Notes: a model not told the origin generated them from the letters alone. A stretch of 64,000 bases of DNA from Pseudoalteromonas xiamenensis (GCF_030994125.1 NZ_CP099917.1:1488001-1552000); one strand, 5' to 3'; shown: positions 17,664 to 26,640, numbered from the stretch's first letter. Numbers and translations are program-made.

Positions 17664-18584
17664 TTACTCACAGTCAATCAACGCGCGTAAGTGCGCGGCT
17701 ACGCTGCGCCCAAGACTCGACAGCTCATACCCACCTTCCAAAAACGAAATGATCCCTTTGCAATGAGCTTCTTTAGCAAGTTTTGCAATTTCCTCGCTAA
17801 ACCACGCGTAATCTGCCTCGACAAAAGCAAGACTTGCCATGTCATCCTCTAGATGGGCATCAAAGCCTGCGCTGATAAAAATGAGCTCAGCCTGAAACTC
17901 GCGTAATTTTGGAAGCCAGTCACAGCTCACAACCTGCTTCAAATCCGCACCATTACTATTAATTTTCATCGGTGAATTGACGATATGTCCATTATTTTCA
18001 ATAGGTGTGTTTGGGTAGAATGGGTATTGAAACAATGAACAAAACAGAACGTTTTCATCATCATGAAAGATATCCTGCGTCCCATTTCCGTGGTGTACAT
18101 CGATGTCTAAAATAGCAATGCGGTTAACTCCTAACTGTTGCGCGTGTTTTACCGCAATCGCCAAGTTATTAAACACGCAAAACCCGGAAGAACTGGTTTG
18201 ATTTGCATGGTGACCCGGAGGCCTTACCGCGCAAAATGCCGCGTCGAACTCCCCCGCCAACACACCATCAACGGCCATAATGCCAGCTCCAACGGCTCGT
18301 TCAATAGCTTTGAAAGAGTCTGGGCATAACCACGTATCCCCATCGAGTGAAGAGAGACCTTCACTCGGCACTGAGTTAATTACCTGCTCGACCATCGCTT
18401 TGCTGTGAACAGAAGTTATGTCTTCCATCGAACATTTAGGTGCTGTTTTGTGAAGCAAGGATAAATCCAACCCTGAGGCCAAAATACGGTCTGATATTGC
18501 GTCGAGACGTTCGGGGCACTCTGGATGGTCCGCGATCATTTTATGTCGGCGGCAAAGAGGATGAGTAATTATCGCGGTGCGCAT
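17664..18584 (-). CDS. Histone deacetylase-like amidohydrolase
   Basis: A 306-residue zinc-dependent deacetylase of the arginase/deacetylase superfamily, class II-like. Bacterial members act on acetylated polyamines or other small amides, or on acetyl-lysine. The catalytic set is present: RPPGHHA (paired histidines), LDIDVHHGNGTQ (zinc aspartate and histidine), SAGFDAH (second zinc aspartate), and EGGYEL near the C-terminus. N-terminal HPECPERL is also typical. The ATG at 18584 follows AAGGA; a longer ORF adds 14 residues with no support. The substrate is unknown. Confidence 0.93.
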   Translation of the reverse strand: MRTAIITHPLCRRHKMIADHPECPERLDAISDRILASGLDLSLLHKTAPKCSMEDITSVHSKAMVEQVINSVPSEGLSSLDGDTWLCPDSFKAIERAVGAGIMAVDGVLAGEFDAAFCAVRPPGHHANQTSSSGFCVFNNLAIAVKHAQQLGVNRIAILDIDVHHGNGTQDIFHDDENVLFCSLFQYPFYPNTPIENNGHIVNSPMKINSNGADLKQVVSCDWLPKLREFQAELIFISAGFDAHLEDDMASLAFVEADYAWFSEEIAKLAKEAHCKGIISFLEGGYELSSLGRSVAAHLRALIDCE

Positions 18585-18682
18585 AAAGGCAAATCCTTGG
18601 CAGTGGCAATAGGTGCAGTGTAGCAAAGCGCTACGATGAACGCTTTGCTACTTTTGGCTGACGAAGTAACGCTATCAATACG

Positions 18683-20251
18683 TCACTTTGCTTTTAAATC
18701 CAAGTCGTGAAAATCAAAGCTAAAATCAGTAATATCGCTATTAACTGACTTCATGCTTGCACCAATAACCTTTTGGTTTTCATCAACCTCGAACGTAATA
18801 AAGGCTTCAGCTTCTAATAAAGGCTGATCCCATTTAACAAGAAATGTATGACCGGAACGATGCTGCAACGTTCCTTTTAGCAGTGCTGTATGGGTAAAAT
18901 CGATGCGCAGCGCTTTGCCCAACTTTTCGATGACCACATCACCATACCAGTCACTCTTTAAAGTACCGGTATAGAACTCAGTTGGGAGACTGGCTTGAGT
19001 AACTTCGATAGGTTTAGGCAACAGTGCTGTATAGGCTTTTTGTTTTTTCTCCTTATAGCGAGTACTAAGCTCACTAACCCAGTCTCTGTCTTCGAGTTTA
19101 AGTGCATCTTCAAAGACTTCATTCGCTATCGCCGTGAGTGCGGGATACGCCTGTTGATTGCTCAAGATAACAACGCCAAGCTGTTTCTCAGGAATGATTG
19201 CAACGTGCGAGACCATCCCTAAAATCCCACCACCGTGGCCTAACTTTTTCACGCCAAAGTAATCTTCCATCGCAAACCCAAGGCCATACCCAACAAAATG
19301 CCGCTGCGTACTTTCAAAGTCACTTTGACTCACCGTACGCATGATGTGAGGCTGCCATAACTGATTTTGTTGCTCTTCAGTGAAAATTCGTTCACCACTC
19401 GGCGTAACACCATGTGAAAGTTGTGAAAGTAACCACTGACTCATGTCTTTGGCACTCGATGCAATCGCCCCTGCTCCTTGAAAGTCTTCAAGATAATCGA
19501 CAAAAAATGGGTGTAATTTGCCTTTATAAGGAATGTGACCTGTGGCGAAGTTTTTATTAGTTTTTGGGATCCTTGAAAACCCGGCATGGGAATTATTCAT
19601 TTTGAGCGGAGCCAATATGCGCGTTTCAATAAACTCTGCCCAAGACTTTCCTGATACGCGAGCGACCACTTCCCCGGCTGTTACAAACATCAAATTGTTG
19701 TACGCGTACTGCGTTCTAAAACTTGAAACGGGTTTTAGATATTTAAGGCCCGTCAAAATCTCTTTCATTGACTTGTTTGTATCAGGCCAAATCATTAAGT
19801 CGCCCGCGCCAAGACCTAATCCACTGCGGTGACTTAGTAGATCTCGAATTGTCATTTCACGGGTTACATAGGGATCGGCGAGCTGAAACTCAGGCAAATG
19901 TTGAATGACTTTATCGTCCCAATTCAATTTACCTTCATCCACTAACATCGCTAAAGCAGTTGCAGTAAACGCTTTTGAGTTAGAGGCTATACCAAACAAC
20001 GTATTTTCATTAACTGGCGCTTGCGTCTCAAGATGCGTAACACCATAGCCTTTTGCCAAAACCACTTTGCCATTTTCAACCACACCAATTGCGATACCTG
20101 GAATATTGAACGCTTTCATTGCGGCTTTAACGGCGACGTCTACATCACCTACGTTGACGGCAGCGTGCACGTTCCAAGACGTACTTAAACTCGACATCGC
20201 GAGACATGCGCCTAACGCAATTCGACTGAGTGACTGAGTGCCAATTTTCAT
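18683..20251 (-). CDS. Secreted serine hydrolase, class C beta-lactamase family
   Basis: A 522-residue protein with a signal peptide (about 31 residues, ending NVHAA), so periplasmic or exported. The penicillin-binding fold shows the nucleophile motif SNSK at about residue 90, the tyrosine motif YNN at about 185, and HGGG in place of KTG near 340. Residues 420-522 resemble the C-terminal beta domain (DUF3471) often attached to these enzymes. Members act as D-aminopeptidases, esterases or peptidases more often than as beta-lactamases, so resistance should not be assumed. It stands 11 bases downstream of the gamma-glutamylcyclotransferase-like gene. Confidence 0.9.
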   Translation of the reverse strand: MKIGTQSLSRIALGACLAMSSLSTSWNVHAAVNVGDVDVAVKAAMKAFNIPGIAIGVVENGKVVLAKGYGVTHLETQAPVNENTLFGIASNSKAFTATALAMLVDEGKLNWDDKVIQHLPEFQLADPYVTREMTIRDLLSHRSGLGLGAGDLMIWPDTNKSMKEILTGLKYLKPVSSFRTQYAYNNLMFVTAGEVVARVSGKSWAEFIETRILAPLKMNNSHAGFSRIPKTNKNFATGHIPYKGKLHPFFVDYLEDFQGAGAIASSAKDMSQWLLSQLSHGVTPSGERIFTEEQQNQLWQPHIMRTVSQSDFESTQRHFVGYGLGFAMEDYFGVKKLGHGGGILGMVSHVAIIPEKQLGVVILSNQQAYPALTAIANEVFEDALKLEDRDWVSELSTRYKEKKQKAYTALLPKPIEVTQASLPTEFYTGTLKSDWYGDVVIEKLGKALRIDFTHTALLKGTLQHRSGHTFLVKWDQPLLEAEAFITFEVDENQKVIGASMKSVNSDITDFSFDFHDLDLKAK

Positions 20252-20262
20252 GTTTTACCTTA

Positions 20263-20772
20263 CTACTTTCCCTGCTCATTCATCTCGTAAACTGACCATT
20301 CTTTTTTTGCTCGTAGTTCGTCTTGGTCTTCTTGAACAGGAGTTTGTTTTAACATCGCCATATAAGAGTCAGGGACTTGAGCCTCATAAGCACCTTGTAC
20401 TACATGGTTTAAATACCATGAATAAGGTTTCAACTTATCATTATGTGTATTCGCAACATAGGCAAATGCGTTTAGATGTTGGCCATCTTGCGTTGAAACG
20501 CAGACTTCTACACATTCGTATCGGTCACCTTCAATCGCATCAAGCTGTCGCTTTTCTGATTCACTTAATGCATACACGACACCAAAGACCCGATCGCCAC
20601 TTGATCGTTCAATATCGCATTTGGTTGAACCATCGACAGCAAGCATACGAAATGTCAGCTTCCAATTGTCTAATTTAGCAGTCGAAACACGTTTGGCATC
20701 CGGCAAACGAGAAAATAGCCGAGCTCTGGCCATGTTCGAGCCAAAAGCGAAATTCAGATAGCGCTTTTCCAT
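20263..20772 (-). CDS. Gamma-glutamylcyclotransferase-like protein
   Basis: A 169-residue protein with the GGCT/AIG2 fold. The N-terminal FAFGSNM corresponds to the substrate-binding loop (YGSN), and the catalytic glutamate is expected in LDAIEGDRYE. It probably releases 5-oxoproline from a gamma-glutamyl compound. It lies one base from the LysE-type exporter gene upstream and just before the serine hydrolase, so an operon creA-unknown-LysE-GGCT-hydrolase is likely. The substrate is not determined. Confidence 0.88.
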   Translation of the reverse strand: MEKRYLNFAFGSNMARARLFSRLPDAKRVSTAKLDNWKLTFRMLAVDGSTKCDIERSSGDRVFGVVYALSESEKRQLDAIEGDRYECVEVCVSTQDGQHLNAFAYVANTHNDKLKPYSWYLNHVVQGAYEAQVPDSYMAMLKQTPVQEDQDELRAKKEWSVYEMNEQGK

Positions 20773-20773
20773 C

Positions 20774-21400
20774 TTATTGGGCTACTACACGAATCGCTAA
20801 ACCCACCAGTATCACACCAATGCCTCGATCAAACCAGTGACCAGCTCGATGGAAGAATTGCCTAACATTAGGCTTACTCAACACCATTGATAACCCCGAA
20901 AACCACGCCCATGTTGCAATGGCCATGTAAAAACCATAAATCGCTTGAATAGACGAGGGAGTATCCGCACTAATCACCAAAGTAAACAAAGACAAGAAAA
21001 AGAGCGTGGCTTTTGGGTTGAGCACATTCACTAGAAAACCACGACGTAACGCAATAAATGCGGATTCCTGCTTATCATCGTGTTTTATTTCCTCCAGCGG
21101 CCCTGTTGCTGCTTTTGCTCGCAAGGCTTGAATACCGATGTAAAGCAAATACGCGCCCGCTAAATATTTTAACGCGTTGAATAAGCTTTCTGATTGGCTC
21201 AATACCACTGCAACGCCTAGCAGACAGTATGCAACGTGGACAAAAATACCCAGAGCAATGCCTGCACTCGTCCAAAGTGCGTTACTGCGACCATGCTGTA
21301 CACTTTGTTTTAGTACAATTGCAAAGTCAGGACCTGGACTTGCCACTGCAAAAAAGTGAGCGATGACGATCAAAATAAATTCATCTAAATAACTAAGCAT
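20774..21400 (-). CDS. LysE/RhtB family amino-acid exporter
   Basis: A 208-residue inner-membrane protein with about six transmembrane segments. The family signature is FAVASPGPDFAIVLKQS in the first third, followed by ALGIFVHVAYCLLG and NVLNPKATLFFLSLF. Family members export amino acids such as homoserine, threonine or lysine. The ATG at 21400 is preceded by GGAG and overlaps the end of the upstream gene by eight bases. The exact substrate cannot be read. Confidence 0.93.
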   Translation of the reverse strand: MLSYLDEFILIVIAHFFAVASPGPDFAIVLKQSVQHGRSNALWTSAGIALGIFVHVAYCLLGVAVVLSQSESLFNALKYLAGAYLLYIGIQALRAKAATGPLEEIKHDDKQESAFIALRRGFLVNVLNPKATLFFLSLFTLVISADTPSSIQAIYGFYMAIATWAWFSGLSMVLSKPNVRQFFHRAGHWFDRGIGVILVGLAIRVVAQ

Positions 21401-22190
21401 GTTGCTTTGACTCCATAGCAAGCAATAAAGGTTGAGACGAGGTTTTCAGATAACGTTTGAGCTGCGATTTGGCTTTCTTATATTGCCCTCGTAAGTGCGG
21501 TTTTAGATAGGCACTTGAACGTTGCTCCGGCTTAAAATGAGAGACCAATGCATGCGCAAATACCGTTTGGGCTTCCGTTAACGCCGCTTGCCTATTTGCG
21601 TATGGATTATAACAAGAGCCACACCCGCCCTTAAATTGGTAGGCCGTATTACTTAACATGACGCCAAAGCCTAAAAATACAGCGATGACATCACAGGCTT
21701 GCGGTAATTTTTCTGACCCACCTGGCGGTAGGATGCCTTGTTGCTGATTCACTGCCGCAACTAACAAATGGGCTATGCCAACAGCATAACTTGCGACTAA
21801 GTCTTCAGGTTGATTAATTTGTTGAGGGTTAAATGAAAATGGAATCAAAGCGCCATTTTCAGCATAAACCTCACTGCGACTCCCTCGTATTCGATTTGCG
21901 ATCTGCAATCTCGGCAAGGTTTGCGCTCGAGCATCTGCTGGAGATACTAGCGTGAGCGGCCAATGAGACAATCCAGCATAACCGACCACACGTTTAAATA
22001 CGGTTTTTGCCATTTCTTCGACACTACTGACTTGCTCAGGAAAAAATTGGCCTGATGGCGTAATAATTTGAGTCTCGTGTAAAAAATATTCACCGTCTAG
22101 ATGAGTCGCCGCCCATACAAAGGTGTCGGCAATAAACGCCAATTCATCGTCATCAATGAGCGATTTTTTTGCGAATAAATCGAGTATCAT
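21393..22190 (-). CDS. Conserved-looking protein of unknown function (265 residues)
   Basis: A soluble 265-residue protein without signal peptide. I do not recognise a family. A central hydrophobic stretch (DVIAVFLGFGVMLSNTAY) is followed by FKGGCGSCYNPYANRQAALTE, with a CGSC pair that could be redox-active or metal-binding, and the C-terminus is basic (RGQYKKAKSQLKRYLK). The ATG overlaps the stop of creA, and its own end overlaps the LysE-type gene, so it is translated as part of that operon. The tight coupling argues that it is a real gene. Confidence 0.75.
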   Translation of the reverse strand: MILDLFAKKSLIDDDELAFIADTFVWAATHLDGEYFLHETQIITPSGQFFPEQVSSVEEMAKTVFKRVVGYAGLSHWPLTLVSPADARAQTLPRLQIANRIRGSRSEVYAENGALIPFSFNPQQINQPEDLVASYAVGIAHLLVAAVNQQQGILPPGGSEKLPQACDVIAVFLGFGVMLSNTAYQFKGGCGSCYNPYANRQAALTEAQTVFAHALVSHFKPEQRSSAYLKPHLRGQYKKAKSQLKRYLKTSSQPLLLAMESKQHA

Positions 22191-22675
22191 TTTTTAACCT
22201 GACTTGAGGCCCAATCCCACGCGTCTGTGCCAAACAATGGCACCGTTGAAAGCGCATGATGATGACTTCCTGACGTTTCTTTGGTTGAGTACGAAATGTA
22301 CAACAGTGTTTTGCTCTCAGGGTCATATACACGACGCACTTTAAGCGACTTAAACAGCACACTTTTCGACGTACTAAATACCACTTCACCCGAGTTACCA
22401 AGTTTGACTTGGCTCATTTGCTCGGCCGTTATCGGTCCCGTTTGACGACACGCAATCGACATGTCGGACGGGTCCGCAAAATCCAAATTGGCTTCAATAT
22501 GACTGACGTGACAAGTCACTCCTGTTACTTTGGGGTCTGTCCAACCACTTACGATGACGTCTTTCGTTGTAAACAAACCAAGACTGACTTTCGCGGCATC
22601 GTCGCTGCACCCACTTAATAAAACGAGCGCACCCACTATAAATGTGGATTTCATCTGTTTTTCAAAAATTCTCAT
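22187..22675 (-). CDS. creA: CreA family protein, predicted lipoprotein
   Basis: A 162-residue envelope protein of the CreA family, whose function is unknown. Family features are DPKVTGVTCHVSHIE, SIACRQTGPI, GEVVFSTSKSVLFKSLKVRRVYD and HALSTVPLFG. Unlike E. coli CreA, which has an ordinary signal peptide, the N-terminus here ends in LLSGC, a lipobox, so it is probably lipid-anchored. The ATG at 22675 has AAGGA seven bases upstream. It leads a run of overlapping genes on the minus strand. Confidence 0.88.
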   Translation of the reverse strand: MRIFEKQMKSTFIVGALVLLSGCSDDAAKVSLGLFTTKDVIVSGWTDPKVTGVTCHVSHIEANLDFADPSDMSIACRQTGPITAEQMSQVKLGNSGEVVFSTSKSVLFKSLKVRRVYDPESKTLLYISYSTKETSGSHHHALSTVPLFGTDAWDWASSQVKK

Positions 22676-22743
22676 TCTAGATTCCTTTTGCATCAGCCAT
22701 AAGCTTGCTAAACTTGTCGCAAATTTACGACGTGTCTTCCGTT

Positions 22744-23073
22744 ATGCCTCATATCATCATAGAGCACTCAGAGCATCTACCTATATTGCCACAAGTATTA
22801 GTCGAGCGTGTACATAAAGCCGCGATTGCCACAGACCTTTTTGACCCAACAACGGTTAAAACCCGTGCAGCGAGCTTCCAACATTATGCACTTGCTCAGA
22901 ATATTGAAGGTTTTATTCACATCCAAGCACACATAATGGCAGGTAGAAGCACCGAGCAAAAGCAAAAGCTGAGTGAAGCGCTTTTAGATTGCATTGCAAC
23001 TTATTGTGACACGAGTTATAGCTTAAGTGTTCACGTCTATGATTTGTTGCCTGAGATCTACCGAAAACAATAA
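22744..23073 (+). CDS. 5-carboxymethyl-2-hydroxymuconate isomerase-like tautomerase
   Basis: A 109-residue member of the CHMI family in the tautomerase superfamily. The start MPHIIIEHS leaves a proline at position 1 after removal of methionine, the catalytic base of this superfamily, which fixes the start at 22744. Related segments are VHKAAIATDLFDP, IQAHIMAGRS and HVYDL. In homoprotocatechuate breakdown this enzyme isomerises 5-carboxymethyl-2-hydroxymuconate, but no other pathway gene is near, so the substrate here is open. No clear ribosome binding site is visible. Confidence 0.88.
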   Translation: MPHIIIEHSEHLPILPQVLVERVHKAAIATDLFDPTTVKTRAASFQHYALAQNIEGFIHIQAHIMAGRSTEQKQKLSEALLDCIATYCDTSYSLSVHVYDLLPEIYRKQ

Positions 23074-23097
23074 TTCCAATATTTTGGAATTTTTTAT
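23072..23097 (+). terminator. Rho-independent terminator after the tautomerase gene
   Basis: The stem ATTCCAA/TTGGAAT with a four-base loop, followed by six T, overlaps the stop codon of the tautomerase gene. Confidence 0.8.
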
Positions 23098-23121
23098 CTT
23101 TTTTGTAATTGAGAAAAACTA

Positions 23122-23823
23122 ATGAAATTTCCTTGTCGCTTGGACAAATTTGTCAGTCATTTAATCGAATCGCCACGTACGAAAGTGCGCGGTGGCATAA
23201 AACGCGGATATGCAAAAGTCAACGGTGAAGTCGTGTCTAAATTCGATGTCAGTATATCTCCAAGTGACGAAGTGCTTTGGAAAGATCAACAACTCGTTTA
23301 TCTCGGCAAACGCTATTTTATGCTCCACAAACCGAAGGGATACGTTTGCGCGAACAGCGATGAAATGCACCCAACGGTCTTTGATTTGCTCGACGAACCA
23401 AACTTAAAAGATTTTCATGTTGCAGGCAGACTCGACATTGATACTACAGGTCTTGTTTTAATTACCAATGATGGTGATTGGTCACACAAGATAACCTCTC
23501 CTAAACATGAAAAATTTAAAACTTACCTAGTTGAAACGCGAGACCCTATTTCAGATGAAGCAATACAGCAGTTGCGTGATGGCGTACAATTACACGGTGA
23601 ACGTGAATTAACTAGACCTGCAATAGTCGAAAAGTTAGCCAGCTATCAGTTACGTCTATCGATTTCCGAAGGTAAGTACCACCAAGTTAAGCGGATGCTC
23701 GCTGCCGTGGAAAATAAAGTTGTAGAGCTCCATCGAGAAAAAATAGGTTCTATTTTACTTGATGAACAGTTGGAAGAAGGCCAGTACCGCCTACTCTCTG
23801 AAAACGAAATATTGCATTATTAA
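23122..23823 (+). CDS. rsuA: 16S rRNA pseudouridine(516) synthase
   Basis: Converts uridine 516 of 16S rRNA to pseudouridine. The 233-residue protein (E. coli 231) has an N-terminal S4-like RNA-binding domain (residues 1-55, CRLDKFVSHL) and the catalytic motif AGRLDIDTTGLVLITND with the conserved aspartate. The later ISEGKYHQVKRMLAAV is typical of the RsuA/RluB/E/F group. Residues MLHKPKGYVCAN also match. Length and lack of an extra tail favour RsuA over RluB or RluF. Confidence 0.92.
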   Translation: MKFPCRLDKFVSHLIESPRTKVRGGIKRGYAKVNGEVVSKFDVSISPSDEVLWKDQQLVYLGKRYFMLHKPKGYVCANSDEMHPTVFDLLDEPNLKDFHVAGRLDIDTTGLVLITNDGDWSHKITSPKHEKFKTYLVETRDPISDEAIQQLRDGVQLHGERELTRPAIVEKLASYQLRLSISEGKYHQVKRMLAAVENKVVELHREKIGSILLDEQLEEGQYRLLSENEILHY

Positions 23824-23958
23824 TGCAATCGTGCCGATATTAAGCACAAACTTGAGTAAAAATCACCTCAAAATACGCCTCTTTGATCTATAACTTAGTT
23901 ACATCTATACGGATTTCGTGATAGATAGTAATTGGGCATCATTTAAAAGGGGCGTATT

Positions 23959-25590
23959 GTGCTGTCGGGACTCTCTTTAAGAATAAAAATAGTAATTTTC
24001 GCTGCAGCAATTTTCTTATCATTGTTACTGGTTGCCGTTTTTGGTCTTCAATCACTCCGTGTGGCGAGTGAATCAGACAATATTGAACGTATTAACCAGT
24101 TGATGAAAAGCACTGTTAATGTGGTAGAGCAATTCGAAAAACTCGTCCAATCTGGACAACTATCAGAACAACAAGCAAAGCAATTTGCGACTCAAATTCT
24201 TCGTGAAAACAAGTACAAAGATTCAGAGTATGTCTATGCTGTAGATGAAAAAATGAACTTTTTGGCGACGCCACACGATCCGCAGTTGCACGGTACAAGC
24301 TTCAATGATTTTAAAGATGCAAGTGGTAACAGCATCGGCCAAATGGTGAAAACCTTAGTGGGCAATCGAACGGATCAAATTATCACTTACCATTGGAATT
24401 CTGAACGCAATGGCGAAGTTGTCGATCTTACCTCTGTAGTGCAGAAAACGCCGGTATTTGGTTGGTATATTGGCACTGGTATAAGCTACAAAGAAGTCGA
24501 TGAGCGTTACTGGAATACGGCAAGTTGGCTGCTTGGCCTATCTCTTGTTATAGCAGTGGCGATGACATTTGTACTTGCGCGATTTGGTCTTGGGATCACC
24601 AATAAATTAGGTGGTGAGCTTGATCAAGTACTCACTATTGTTAAGCAAATTTCTCGAGGCAATCTGCGCTCTCCTATTGACGCTTCTAAAGCCCGCGATG
24701 ACAGTATTATTGCTGCGATGCAGTACATGCAAAAAGGTCTGAGAGGAGTTGTAGAAGGGATCAAATCAGCAAGCAATACCTTGCAAGTACAGAGTCATGA
24801 TGGCGAATCTCGCTCAACTGAACTTGAGCACTTAACTCGTAGCTTAAGTGATGAAACGCAAATGGTTGCTTCTGCTATTACCGAACTTACTGCGTCGGCA
24901 CAAACGGTCGTTGAACACGCCGAACAAGCGGCCTATTCGGTTCAAGCGGCCGAAAGCCAAGGTCAAAATGCGGACAAGCTAACAACCGAAGCGTCGAATG
25001 CAATCGCATTACTTGAGCGACAAATTGACAGCGCTGGTAATAACATCCAAGTATTGGATTCTGAAGTAAACAACATTGCAAATGTACTCAGTGTTATTCA
25101 AAGCATTGCTGAACAAACGAATTTACTTGCACTCAATGCGGCCATTGAAGCTGCGAGGGCGGGTGAACAAGGACGTGGTTTTGCGGTGGTCGCCGACGAA
25201 GTAAGGCAACTTGCGCAGCGTACCCAAACCAGTACAGAAGAAATCCGTACTATGATAGGTAAATTGCAATCTGCGACTCAAGAAGCAAAAACATCCGTCA
25301 CAACAAGTATTAGTACGAGCGAAAAAACCGTGTCGATGTCGAAAAAGGCCAGTGAAGAACTCCGCAAAGTTGCACAGTCATTGAGTGCCATCTCTCAGAT
25401 GAGTCATCAAATCGCCATTGCCGCAAAAGAACAGCTTGATGCAGGCGAAGACACCGCAAGACGGGTGGTGACTATTTCAGATACAGCCTCCCAGACGGCT
25501 CGAGTCTCGCAGCAAGCCCATACGGCAACTGACAGTATTAAAAATTTAACACACCAACTTGAATATGAAACAACCAAATTTGAATGTTAA
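23959..25590 (+). CDS. Methyl-accepting chemotaxis protein with single Cache domain
   Basis: A 543-residue chemoreceptor starting at GTG with AAGGGG upstream. A first membrane segment at about residues 8-30 is followed by a periplasmic single Cache domain of the sCache_2 type (about 40-185, with [13 protein letters not shown] and [12 protein letters not shown]). The second membrane segment (190-210), a HAMP-like linker and the cytoplasmic signalling domain follow. The conserved hairpin tip reads [20 protein letters not shown], then [16 protein letters not shown]. It passes ligand information to CheA and the flagellar motor. The C-terminus lacks a CheR-docking pentapeptide. The ligand is unknown; sCache_2 receptors often bind small organic acids. 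Confidence 0.95.
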   Translation: MLSGLSLRIKIVIFAAAIFLSLLLVAVFGLQSLRVASESDNIERINQLMKSTVNVVEQFEKLVQSGQLSEQQAKQFATQILRENKYKDSEYVYAVDEKMNFLATPHDPQLHGTSFNDFKDASGNSIGQMVKTLVGNRTDQIITYHWNSERNGEVVDLTSVVQKTPVFGWYIGTGISYKEVDERYWNTASWLLGLSLVIAVAMTFVLARFGLGITNKLGGELDQVLTIVKQISRGNLRSPIDASKARDDSIIAAMQYMQKGLRGVVEGIKSASNTLQVQSHDGESRSTELEHLTRSLSDETQMVASAITELTASAQTVVEHAEQAAYSVQAAESQGQNADKLTTEASNAIALLERQIDSAGNNIQVLDSEVNNIANVLSVIQSIAEQTNLLALNAAIEAARAGEQGRGFAVVADEVRQLAQRTQTSTEEIRTMIGKLQSATQEAKTSVTTSISTSEKTVSMSKKASEELRKVAQSLSAISQMSHQIAIAAKEQLDAGEDTARRVVTISDTASQTARVSQQAHTATDSIKNLTHQLEYETTKFEC

Positions 25591-25618
25591 CTCAAGAATA
25601 AATCATTAGTTTTTTCAA

Positions 25619-25647
25619 AGATATGGGTAATAAACCCTCCCATATCT
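25619..25647. repeat. Inverted repeat downstream of the chemoreceptor gene
   Basis: Nine-base perfect arms AGATATGGG/CCCATATCT are separated by 11 bases. No T-run follows in either direction, so termination would be inefficient. It marks the left edge of the AT-rich interval 25.6-26.6 kb. Confidence 0.5.
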
Positions 25648-25765
25648 AATGATAAATAGCGAAATTAAACTTAATCTCAGCTTAATTTTTAATTTACTTT
25701 TATTTAACGGTGGGGTAAAAAGTAGTTACCGACTTGGGGAAATTGAGCAAGCTCGATTTTACAGT

Positions 25766-25825
25766 TTGTTGGATAGCAAAACCATTGTAGTATGCTTGTA
25801 CTGGAACGCTATGCTCTTAAGAGCA
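25766..25825 (+). promoter_or_regulatory. Possible promoter and palindromic operator of the peptide pair
   Basis: TTGTTG at 25766-25771 and TAGTAT at 25788-25793, spaced 16 bases, form a plausible sigma-70 promoter. A perfect 14-base palindrome TGCTCTTAAGAGCA at 25812-25825 would lie just inside the transcript, where a repressor could act. Both are readings of weak consensus and have not been tested. Confidence 0.35.
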
Positions 25826-25860
25826 AATTAGAAGATTGAACTAAAATAAGGAATATGATC

Positions 25861-25959
25861 ATGAAACAATTAGCGCTTAACGTATGTAAAAAAGTAAGTG
25901 GCGGTATTGTAGTACCACCAGACAAGCCTTTTGTATCTAGTAAAAAGAGCAATGGTTAA
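25861..25959 (+). CDS. Predicted double-glycine leader peptide precursor (32 residues)
   Basis: A short ORF with AAGGA nine bases before the ATG. Residues 1-15 (MKQLALNVCKKVSGG) have the form of a GG leader: hydrophobic residues at -12, -10 and -4 and Gly-Gly at -2 and -1, as in precursors cut and exported by peptidase-containing ABC transporters. The remaining 17 residues (IVVPPDKPFVSSKKSNG) would be a basic, Pro- and Ser-rich peptide with no cysteine. The next gene, for a membrane protein, starts six bases after its stop, which suggests co-translation. No exporter or modification enzyme is nearby. The GG-leader reading is inference, and a regulatory leader peptide is an alternative. Confidence 0.55.
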   Translation: MKQLALNVCKKVSGGIVVPPDKPFVSSKKSNG

Positions 25960-25965
25960 TCTTAG

Positions 25966-26604
25966 ATGATTAATCTTAAAAGCCCAGACAGTATTTTACT
26001 TCTGGGCGTTTCTGCGTGTGTCCTGCTGTTCACATTTTTACATCTTCCAATTTTTTTCTTGAGATTTTATGTTGTATTTATTTTTTGCATAATTATATGC
26101 AGCCTAAAATTTAAGGACAGAGATACTACTTTTATTAGCTTTATTGCCCTTATACCCGTACTCCTAGAAATGATGATATTCGACACGGGTTTAATTTCTT
26201 TAAAATCAAGTGATGAAGAACGACTATTTCAAAATACCGTTATTTTTGGTATTCAGTTTTTATCAAATCTTGCCGCTCTTATCCCGATGGTATTAAGAGT
26301 TGAGTTTCAAACAAAGATATGGCCATTTTACGAACCAAAACTCACAATAGCTGACAATGTATTTCCATATACCTTGTTACTGTCATCAATCGTGATTTTT
26401 TGTTCGTTAATAGAAAATTATTTAAGAAATGGGTTGGGTTACGATATAAAGTTTTTCTATAGCATATACGACATCGTTGGCTATTTTGTGTTATCAACCA
26501 ATGCAACTATCCTTACTTATTTGACAATTAATAGTTATAAAGATGAAAGATTTAAAAAACTACCATCATTAAAAAAACCTAAAAACAGAAACAACGAAGC
26601 TTAA
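25966..26604 (+). CDS. Polytopic membrane protein, unknown; immunity-like partner of the peptide
   Basis: A 212-residue hydrophobic protein with about five to six predicted membrane segments (roughly residues 10-27, 30-46, 53-70, 88-106, 125-143 and 165-185) and a basic cytoplasmic tail (KKLPSLKKPKNRN). I recognise no family. It has no clear ribosome binding site of its own and begins six bases after the small peptide ORF, so it probably depends on that translation. The coding sequence is distinctly AT-rich compared with neighbours, which may reflect horizontal acquisition. By position it could protect the cell from, or act with, the peptide, but this is not shown. Confidence 0.75.
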   Translation: MINLKSPDSILLLGVSACVLLFTFLHLPIFFLRFYVVFIFCIIICSLKFKDRDTTFISFIALIPVLLEMMIFDTGLISLKSSDEERLFQNTVIFGIQFLSNLAALIPMVLRVEFQTKIWPFYEPKLTIADNVFPYTLLLSSIVIFCSLIENYLRNGLGYDIKFFYSIYDIVGYFVLSTNATILTYLTINSYKDERFKKLPSLKKPKNRNNEA

Positions 26605-26605
26605 A

Positions 26606-26640
26606 GTAAAGAGCCATCTCATTCAGGACGGCTCTTTTAC
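26606..26640. terminator. Bidirectional terminator between convergent genes
   Basis: The stem AAAGAGCC/GGCTCTTT with a 14-base loop lies between the membrane-protein gene and the enolase-superfamily gene, with A and T runs serving both strands. Confidence 0.7.

Noticed and set aside
18683..20251. Beta-lactamase and antibiotic resistance
   Set aside because: The class C-like fold is shared by many peptidases and esterases, and the HGGG replaces the KTG motif; resistance is not supported.
25649..25831. A 60-residue ORF with an internal NGG, upstream of the peptide gene
   Set aside because: It has no ribosome binding site, and its sequence is AT-driven (Leu/Ile/Asn/Phe-rich at the start). It overlaps the likely promoter of the peptide pair.
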